Assembly (NCBI GenBank): GCA_027338645.1
Contig: DAHWSH010000028.1
Coordinates: 1-36,201 of the forward strand
Reading direction: 5' to 3'
DNA length: 36,201 nt
DNA from: JAJZIH01 sp021785265
Lineage (GTDB): Bacteria; Pseudomonadota; Gammaproteobacteria; JAKAQQ01
This document shows positions 31,127 to 36,201 of the stretch, piece by piece. The notes under the pieces are model-generated. The model ran no database searches, was not told the origin of the DNA, and saw only the letters and a list, made by a program, of their open reading frames with translations. The translations under genes were made by a program, and so were the position numbers. Each line of letters opens with the position of its first letter. Positions within the stretch are counted from its first letter, which is position 1.

Positions 31127-32307
31127 GGCGGGTTCTCCTGGGAGTTTTCGAAAGCCTGCTCGAGATCGGCCACGAGGTCCTCGAGATCCTCGATACCGAC
31201 CGACAGCCGGATCAGACCCTCCTCGATGCCCAAGGCGGCCCGCTCACCGGGCGGAACACTGGCGTGGGTCATGAGCGCCGGATGCTCGATCAGGCTCTCG
31301 ACCCCACCCAGGCTTTCGGCCAGCGTGAAGCACCGGACCCGCTCGAGAACCCGGCGGGCGGCCGGCAGGCCGCCCCGGACCACGATCGACAGCATACCGC
31401 CCCCACACGTCATCTGGCGGCGGGCCAGGGCAAAGTCGGGATGGCTCGGGAGTCCAGGATAAATCACCCGCTCGACCGCCGGATGAGACGCAAGCCAGCG
31501 GGCGAGTTCGAGCGCCTGGGCACAGTGGCGCTCCATGCGCAGCGCCAGAGAATGGATCCCGCGCACGGTAAGGAAGCAGTCGAAGGGGCTCGGGATGGCC
31601 CCGGTACTGTTCTGCAGGTAGGCCAGCCGTTCCTCGAGATCGGTCCGGTCCGGATGCACCACCACGCACCCGCCGACCACGTCCGAATGTCCGTTCAGGT
31701 ACTTGGTCGTGGAATGGACGACGAGATCGAAGCCCTGCTCGAGCGGACGCTGGATCCAGGGCGTGGCAAAGGTGTTGTCCGCCACGGTGATGGCACCTTG
31801 GGCGCGGGCATCGCGCGCCACTGCCGCGAGGTCCACGATCCTGAGGAGTGGATTGGTGGGACTCTCGATCCAGACGAGATCCGGTTTTTCGGCGAGAGCC
31901 GCCGCCCGCAGATCCGTCTGGCGCAGGTCGCTGTACCGCACGCGCAAGCCGGCACCCGGCGTGCGCACCTGGCTCAGAAGTCTCCGGGTCCCGCCGTAGA
32001 GGTCATCCATCGCGAGCACGCGGCCACCCGCAGGCAAGAGTTCGAGGACTGCTGCCGAGGCCGCGAGCCCGGACGCAAAAGCAAACGCCCGCCGTCCACC
32101 CTCGAGATCGGCGAGCACCCGTTCGAGCACCTCGCGGGTGGGATTGCGGGTCCGCGAATACTCGTAGCCCAGATGAACGCCGGGGCTTTTCTGGCGGTAG
32201 GTGGAAGTCGCATAGATCGGGACATTGACCGCTCCGGTCAAGGGGTCGGCCTCCTGTCCGGCGTGGAGCGCCCGCGTGGCAAATCCCGGTCGGCGTGATC
32301 CGCTCAT
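31123..32307 (-). CDS. Cystathionine gamma-lyase/synthase (PLP-dependent)
   Basis: The 394-residue protein belongs to the Cys/Met metabolism PLP family: FATRALHAGQEADPLTGAV at the start, YEYSRTRNPTREVLERVLAD, ADNTFATPWIQRPLEQGFDL and the PLP-binding Lys202 in HSTTKYLNGHSDVVGG. A late SLGGVESLIEHPALMTHASV is typical of gamma-lyases and gamma-synthases. It starts inside the stop of the cystathionine beta-synthase gene (ATGA). That pairing favours reverse transsulfuration: homocysteine and serine to cystathionine, then cleavage to cysteine. Sequence alone does not separate gamma-lyase from gamma-synthase, so no symbol is given. Confidence 0.88.
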   Translation of the reverse strand: MSGSRRPGFATRALHAGQEADPLTGAVNVPIYATSTYRQKSPGVHLGYEYSRTRNPTREVLERVLADLEGGRRAFAFASGLAASAAVLELLPAGGRVLAMDDLYGGTRRLLSQVRTPGAGLRVRYSDLRQTDLRAAALAEKPDLVWIESPTNPLLRIVDLAAVARDARAQGAITVADNTFATPWIQRPLEQGFDLVVHSTTKYLNGHSDVVGGCVVVHPDRTDLEERLAYLQNSTGAIPSPFDCFLTVRGIHSLALRMERHCAQALELARWLASHPAVERVIYPGLPSHPDFALARRQMTCGGGMLSIVVRGGLPAARRVLERVRCFTLAESLGGVESLIEHPALMTHASVPPGERAALGIEEGLIRLSVGIEDLEDLVADLEQAFENSQENPP

Positions 32308-33686
32308 GGATGGCGTTCCATGGTTTCGGCCATGCGCCGGAACTGGATGATGACATCGCTCCGGGTGACCAAACCGTAGAACTGGCCGTCTTTCAGGATG
32401 CCCACCGTGGGCTCGGTCTCGAGTTTCATGACGAGTTCGTTGAGTGGAGCCCGAAAATCCAGCGTGACGATGCCCCGCTTGGGCACCCCTTTCACCGGGC
32501 TCGAGAACAGCCGGCAGTCTTTGGCCAGTGCACTCATGACGTCGGTTTCGGTCAGCAGTCCGACCAGTCGTCCACCGGACATGACCGGGAGCTGCGAAAA
32601 CTCGCCTTGTCGCATGCGACGGTAGGCAATCTCCAGACTATCCTCGGGAGCCACCGTGACGACCTGGCCGTCCTCCCACCGACGCGAGACAAAATCCCGG
32701 AGATCCCCGACTCGTCGTTGCGGGATCAAGCCCTGCTCGTACAGCCAGCCCGCGTTGAAGACCTTGGACAGGTAACGAGTCCCGGTATCGCAGGCCAGGG
32801 TCAGGATCCGCTTCGGAACCGTCTGCTCACGGGCATAGCGCAGCGCAGCCGACATCAGGGTTCCCGTCGAGGTGCCCGCCAGGATCCCGGTCGTTCGCAA
32901 TAAGTCCCGGACCATCGCAAAAGACTCGGCATCCGGAATCGTGAAGCTGCGGTCGACCAGACTGAGATCACCGATCTTCGGAATGTAGTCCTCGCCGATT
33001 CCCTCGACCAGCCAGCTCCCCTTCTTCGCCAGCTGGCCTGTTTTCAGATAGCCTGCGACCACCGAGCCGGCCGGATCGGCCAGGATGATCTCGATTTTCG
33101 GATTCTGCCGCTTGAGATAGTGGCCGACCCCGGTCAAGGTTCCGGTCGTCCCGGCGCCCAGGACGACCGCATCGAGCTTTCCTTCCATTTGTTCCCAGAT
33201 TTCAGGGCCGGTGGTCTGTTCGTGGATCCGGGGGTTGTCGGGGTTACCGAACTGGTTGATATAGTACCCCCCACGCTCCTGGGCCAGATGCTCCGCGAGA
33301 TCCTGGTAATACTCTGGGTGACCGCGGCTCACATCCGACCGCGTGACCAGGATTTCGACCCCCATGGCCCGCAACTGCGAGACTTTCTCGACACTCATCT
33401 TGTCCGGGACGACGAGCAGCAGGGGGTAGCCTTTCCGAAGGGCCACCAGGGCCAGCCCGATGCCGGTATTTCCGGCCGTGGCCTCGACGAGCAGTCGCGG
33501 TGGGCTGATGTCGCCACGGGTTTCCGCCGCTTCGATGAGTCCGACCGCCACCCGATCCTTGATCGAGCCACCCGGGTTCATGAGTTCGAGCTTGAGAAAG
33601 AGATGGCACGGCCCGAGGTCGAACCCCGAAACTTCCATGACCGGGGTTCTGCCGATCAGGTCCAAAAGGCTTTGATAGACTGCCAT
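32304..33686 (-). CDS. Cystathionine beta-synthase with C-terminal CBS domain pair
   Basis: The 460-residue protein starts at ATG 33686 (MAVYQSLLDLIGRTPVMEVS). The PLP-binding Lys43 is in NPGGSIKDRVAVGL. VEATAGNTGIGLALVALRKG and GAGTTGTLTGVGHYLK follow. Residues from about 330 form two CBS repeats (VVTVAPEDSLEIAYRRMRQG, LVGLLTETDVMSAL, ETEPTVGILKDGQFYGLVTR), which in relatives bind adenosyl ligands and regulate activity. The CBS pair supports beta-synthase over cysteine synthase. No N-terminal haem-binding region is present, as usual in bacteria. It is the first gene of the operon; its start lies 27 nt from the divergent prmC start. Confidence 0.9.
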   Translation of the reverse strand: MAVYQSLLDLIGRTPVMEVSGFDLGPCHLFLKLELMNPGGSIKDRVAVGLIEAAETRGDISPPRLLVEATAGNTGIGLALVALRKGYPLLLVVPDKMSVEKVSQLRAMGVEILVTRSDVSRGHPEYYQDLAEHLAQERGGYYINQFGNPDNPRIHEQTTGPEIWEQMEGKLDAVVLGAGTTGTLTGVGHYLKRQNPKIEIILADPAGSVVAGYLKTGQLAKKGSWLVEGIGEDYIPKIGDLSLVDRSFTIPDAESFAMVRDLLRTTGILAGTSTGTLMSAALRYAREQTVPKRILTLACDTGTRYLSKVFNAGWLYEQGLIPQRRVGDLRDFVSRRWEDGQVVTVAPEDSLEIAYRRMRQGEFSQLPVMSGGRLVGLLTETDVMSALAKDCRLFSSPVKGVPKRGIVTLDFRAPLNELVMKLETEPTVGILKDGQFYGLVTRSDVIIQFRRMAETMERHP

Positions 33687-33713
33687 GACTCCCCAACACC
33701 CGTTTGGACGGGC

Positions 33714-34601
33714 ATGAAAGCAGGCCATTTTAGCAAAACCCGCCCTCCCCCTTCGTCGGCCACCGTGGCCTGGGCCTGCCGGGCCGCCAAAGACTGCCTG
33801 CCCCCAAGACAGGATGCCTGGACGGAGAGCGTATCCCTCATGGCACTCGCCCTCCAAACCACCCGGGAGCGGGTTCTGGCCGAACCCGACCGACCACTCA
33901 CCCCCTCGGTTCGCCGACGCTTCAATGCCCTGCTCTCGCGGCGGGCCGCCGGCTGGCCGCTCGCCTACCTCAGCGGACACCGCGAGTTCTGGTCCCTGGA
34001 CTTCCGCGTGACGCGGGCCACGCTGGTTCCCCGCCCCGAGACCGAAGCTCTCGTGGCCGCCGTCTGTGCGCTGATGCCGGTTCAGCAGTCCGGTCGACTC
34101 CTGGATCTCGGAACCGGGTGCGGAATCCTGGCCGTGGCCTTGGCCCATGAACGGCCAGCGCTTGAGGTCTGGGCGACTGACCTCGATCCCGCTGCGCTCC
34201 GCATCGCCCGCGCCAATGCCCGGCGGCTCGGCAGGCTCCCGATCCGCTTCCGCGCCGGGAGCTGGTTCGATGCTCTTCCTCGATCACTCGCTTTCGATGC
34301 GATCGTCAGCAATCCACCCTATCTCGCAGAGAACGATCCCCACCTTTCGGATGACGGACTCCGTTTCGAGCCACATCGAAGCCTGGTCGCCGGACCGACG
34401 GGGCTCGAGGCCCTGCTCGCCCTCATCCAGGATTCAGCATCCCGACTGAATGCCGGGGGGTTCCTGGCGCTGGAACACGCACCGGCACAACACGAAGCCG
34501 TACACGCGGCTTTCTCGGCCGCCGGCTGGGTCCGCGTCCAAAGCTACGCCGACATCGCGGGGCACCCTCAGGGCAGTCTCGGCTTTCGACCGGGACGATA
34601 A
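33714..34601 (+). CDS. prmC: Release factor glutamine methyltransferase
   Basis: The 296-residue protein has the PrmC pattern: an N-terminal helical domain ending AAGWPLAYLSGHREFWSLDF, TLVPRPETEALVAAV, the SAM-binding LLDLGTGCGILAVALAHE and the catalytic NPPY (about residues 200-203) in IVSNPPYLAEND. It methylates the Gln of the GGQ motif in RF1 and RF2. ATG 33714 is used, but no clear ribosome binding site is seen. The N-terminal 40 residues are Pro/Ala-rich and a downstream GTG (33765) is possible. In many relatives it directly follows prfA; here it is displaced about 4.5 kb and stands alone, divergent from cystathionine beta-synthase. Confidence 0.88.
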   Translation: MKAGHFSKTRPPPSSATVAWACRAAKDCLPPRQDAWTESVSLMALALQTTRERVLAEPDRPLTPSVRRRFNALLSRRAAGWPLAYLSGHREFWSLDFRVTRATLVPRPETEALVAAVCALMPVQQSGRLLDLGTGCGILAVALAHERPALEVWATDLDPAALRIARANARRLGRLPIRFRAGSWFDALPRSLAFDAIVSNPPYLAENDPHLSDDGLRFEPHRSLVAGPTGLEALLALIQDSASRLNAGGFLALEHAPAQHEAVHAAFSAAGWVRVQSYADIAGHPQGSLGFRPGR

Positions 34602-34658
34602 TTTTCGGGTATCCGGATTCCAGTGTGGAGAACCCGTTGAACGACCTGCTCGGATTGA

Positions 34659-34802
34659 AGGAAGGTTTCCTGCTTCAACGACTTCGAGAATTCCATGACC
34701 AACGCCTTCACCGAATCGTCCAACAACCTGACCCGCACCGCGAACCCGATGGGCCGTGGCTACAGCTTCGACGTGATCCGGGCGCGGATGCTCTACAAAT
34801 GA
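34659..34802 (+). pseudogene. C-terminal remnant of an ISL3-like transposase
   Basis: An open frame after TGA (34656-34658) reads MTNAFTESSNNLTRTANPMG, then RGYSFDVIRARMLYK and a stop. This is the typical C-terminal end of ISL3-type transposases. The rest of the element is missing, and the frame upstream is closed. It marks an old insertion just after prmC. Confidence 0.7.
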
Positions 34803-34893
34803 CCTTGCCCGTAAGCAGGGCTTCGTTGTACTGAAACAGTCCGTTCATGAAGAACCGACGGCGGACGATGGGTCATTTCAAAAGCGCTGCAGC

Positions 34894-35169
34894 CTACCGT
34901 CGTTGTTTGCAAATGTCTCGCCGGTGGCCAGTACGCAACACCAGCACCGTCAATACGTTGTCCCGGAGTTCGGCGATGACGCGGTAGTCGCCTACGCGGT
35001 AGCGCCACAGTTCACCGAGCGGCCCCGACAGCGCCTTGCCGAGATCACGCGCGTCGTCCAGCGGCGCAACGCGCTCGGCCAGGTAACGGTAGATGCGCTG
35101 TGCTGTCGCGCGATCCAGTTTTCGTAGCTGCTTGCGCGCAGCGTCCGTATATTCAATTGTCCAAGCCAA
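34894..35169 (-). CDS. RelE/ParE-family toxin
   Basis: The 91-residue basic protein reads MAWTIEYTDAARKQLRKLDR, then RDLGKALSGPLGELWRYRVG, DYRVIAELRDNVLTVLVLRT and GHRRDICKQRR. This is the RelE fold with its usual RYRVGDYRVI core strand and basic C-terminal residues. Family members cleave mRNA on the ribosome (RelE) or poison gyrase (ParE); the RelE branch is more likely here. It overlaps the antitoxin gene upstream by 17 nt, the normal co-translated order antitoxin-toxin. It lies among transposase remnants, in keeping with horizontal acquisition. Confidence 0.88.
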   Translation of the reverse strand: MAWTIEYTDAARKQLRKLDRATAQRIYRYLAERVAPLDDARDLGKALSGPLGELWRYRVGDYRVIAELRDNVLTVLVLRTGHRRDICKQRR

Positions 35170-35380
35170 GGTCGGCCCTCACCTCGGCTGCGGAGTGAAT
35201 CTTCGATTCGCCCTTGCGGACACGTTCCAGTTCCTCGGCCGCGAGGTAATAGTCCTCCAGGTCCCCCAACCCATGTTCGACCAACTCGCGCAGGTAGTAC
35301 GCCTTGGTGCGGCCAGTATGAGTGGCCAGAAAGTCCAGGCGTTTTTCGGTGTCGGGGTCGAGGCGGATGGAGGTGGGCAT
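35153..35380 (-). CDS. RelB/RHH-type antitoxin
   Basis: The 75-residue protein starts MPTSIRLDPDTEKRLDFLAT with a ribbon-helix-helix N-terminus (strand TSIRL, helix EKRLDFLATHTGRT, helix KAYYLRELVEHGLGDLEDYY). An acidic C-terminal tail (AAEELERVRKGESKIHSAAE) should wrap the toxin. GGGAG lies 7 nt before the ATG at 35380. It probably represses its own operon by binding the repeated GTGTAT elements upstream. Confidence 0.88.
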   Translation of the reverse strand: MPTSIRLDPDTEKRLDFLATHTGRTKAYYLRELVEHGLGDLEDYYLAAEELERVRKGESKIHSAAEVRADLGLDN

Positions 35381-35401
35381 GACAGCACTCCCGATGAATC
35401 G

Positions 35402-35416
35402 GTGTATTCAGTGTAT
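35402..35416. promoter_or_regulatory. Candidate operator of the toxin-antitoxin operon
   Basis: Two direct copies of GTGTAT (35402-35407 and 35411-35416) at a 9-bp period lie 22-36 bp upstream of the antitoxin ATG. RHH antitoxins bind such short repeats in their own promoters. Confidence 0.45.
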
Positions 35417-35859
35417 CACAGCCATCCGGTTTTCGCCGCCACGATCATCAGTCGTGGGGCGCGTGTCGGCCAGCTCCGAACGTTCGCACCCTCCAGGATA
35501 ACGACCGCTGCTCCCGTTCCTTACATCCGGACGGATGAGTTTCAGCTCTGTGTTGCATCACTGTCTTATCTGTGGCTTGAACAAGGCGAATCGACCGAAC
35601 GCCGATGGCACTTCGTCGTTTCCACCATGCGTCGAAGAGCCGACATGGCACAACGAACCCTCCAGACTATCTTGCTCGGGGTGTCGGTCATCGACAACGG
35701 CGACATGCGGTTGTGGCGCGCGTTGCCGCTACCCGATCGGTCATCATTGGGATTGATCTGGGAGCGCTAGAAGATGAACCGGAATGATTTCAGCCGTGAC
35801 GTTGAGATGGCCATGAGTCGTCCGGGATCGGGTTTGTGGTACAGTGCAAACGGTTTTTA
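35417..35859. other. Non-coding or degraded stretch
   Basis: No gene is recognised in these about 440 bp. One plus-strand frame is open to 35770 (ending PLPDRSSLGLIWER) and a 28-codon ORF starts at 35774, but neither has a ribosome binding site or a known pattern. The stretch lies between a toxin-antitoxin pair and a truncated transposase and is probably insertion debris. Confidence 0.4.
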
Positions 35860-36201
35860 GTCGGAAAAGCGGTCAGTGCCAAGGGGGCGTTCTGGTTCAC
35901 GACCTATCGGGGTGGCCTGAACGGCGACTTGTTCGTGACCTTCCTGCGGCGCCTGATGCGTGGCCAGCGCAGGCCGCTGCACCTGATCCTGGACAACCTG
36001 CCTGCACACAAGACCCGTGCCGTGAAGGCCTACGTCGCGAGCCGCCGGGGCAAGCTCACACTGCACTTCCTGCCCGGCTACGCGCCCGAGCTGAACCCCG
36101 ACGAGCTGGTCTGGAGCCACGCCAAGCGTACCGGCAATGCCCGCCGTCCGCTGCGCGCTGGGGAATGCCTGGAAGACCGCATCCCGCTGCAGCTCGCCCA
36201 C
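35860..36201 (+). pseudogene. IS630-family transposase, 5'-truncated and running off the window
   Basis: The frame carries AVSAKGAFWFTTYRGGLNGD, LHLILDNLPAHKTRAVKAYV and LHFLPGYAPELNPDELVWSH. These are the second Asp and the final Glu (or Asp) of the IS630/Tc1-mariner DDE domain. The N-terminal half, with the first catalytic Asp and the helix-turn-helix, is missing. Upstream sequence in the same frame is open for only about 19 codons and shows no similarity. The 3' end lies beyond the window. The element is probably inactive. Confidence 0.8.

Noticed and set aside
33120..33713. Upstream extension of the prmC frame
   Set aside because: It is antisense to cystathionine beta-synthase, and family length and pattern fit a start at or after 33714.

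Overview
This is a GC-rich chromosomal window. Its core gene content and order (thiS-thiG-trmB, hemA-prfA, typA, rmuC, prmC, a cystathionine synthase/lyase pair, a DsbG-like periplasmic thioredoxin, two TonB-dependent receptors) suggest a Gram-negative proteobacterium, most likely gammaproteobacterial. I cannot fix the genus from sequence alone. Genes are densely packed with many ATGA/GTGA overlaps. No tRNA, rRNA or CRISPR array was seen.

Layout. 1-547: start of a secreted repeat protein on the minus strand, cut by the window edge. 909-2982: a hypothetical protein, a small membrane protein and a cobalamin-type binding protein. 2973-9446, minus strand: a probable scavenging operon, read from high to low coordinates as M20 amidohydrolase, DUF3311 protein, sodium:solute symporter, gamma-glutamyltransferase-like hydrolase, DsbG-like protein, metallo-beta-lactamase-fold hydrolase. 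9534-12374, minus strand: RskA-like anti-sigma factor, ECF sigma factor, fasciclin-domain protein and a stand-alone CZB (zinc-binding) protein. Two nearly identical 29-bp promoter-like elements precede the fasciclin and CZB units. 12483-16067: rmuC, typA and a small membrane protein.

16249-22915, minus strand: a TonB uptake module made of a PhoB-type winged-helix regulator, tonB, TonB-dependent receptor 2 and TonB-dependent receptor 1. Upstream of both the regulator and receptor 1 lies the same kind of operator: five heptamers (mostly NNNTCAT or NNNTCAC) at an exact 11-bp period, resembling extended Pho boxes. This links a PhoB-like protein with no visible phospho-acceptor site to two receptors and a dedicated TonB. 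It is the best candidate here for an undescribed regulatory system.

23032-24965: an umuDC-type mutagenic polymerase operon with a strong promoter. 24956-26655: trmB, thiG, thiS. 26739-30497: hemA-prfA, a membrane protein, a small lipoprotein and its terminator. 30632-33686, minus strand: cystathionine beta-synthase, cystathionine lyase/synthase and an SseB-like protein, coupled by ATGA overlaps. 33714-34601: prmC, separated from prfA. 34659-36201: an accessory scar with an ISL3-like transposase tail, a relBE-type toxin-antitoxin pair and a truncated IS630-family transposase running off the end.
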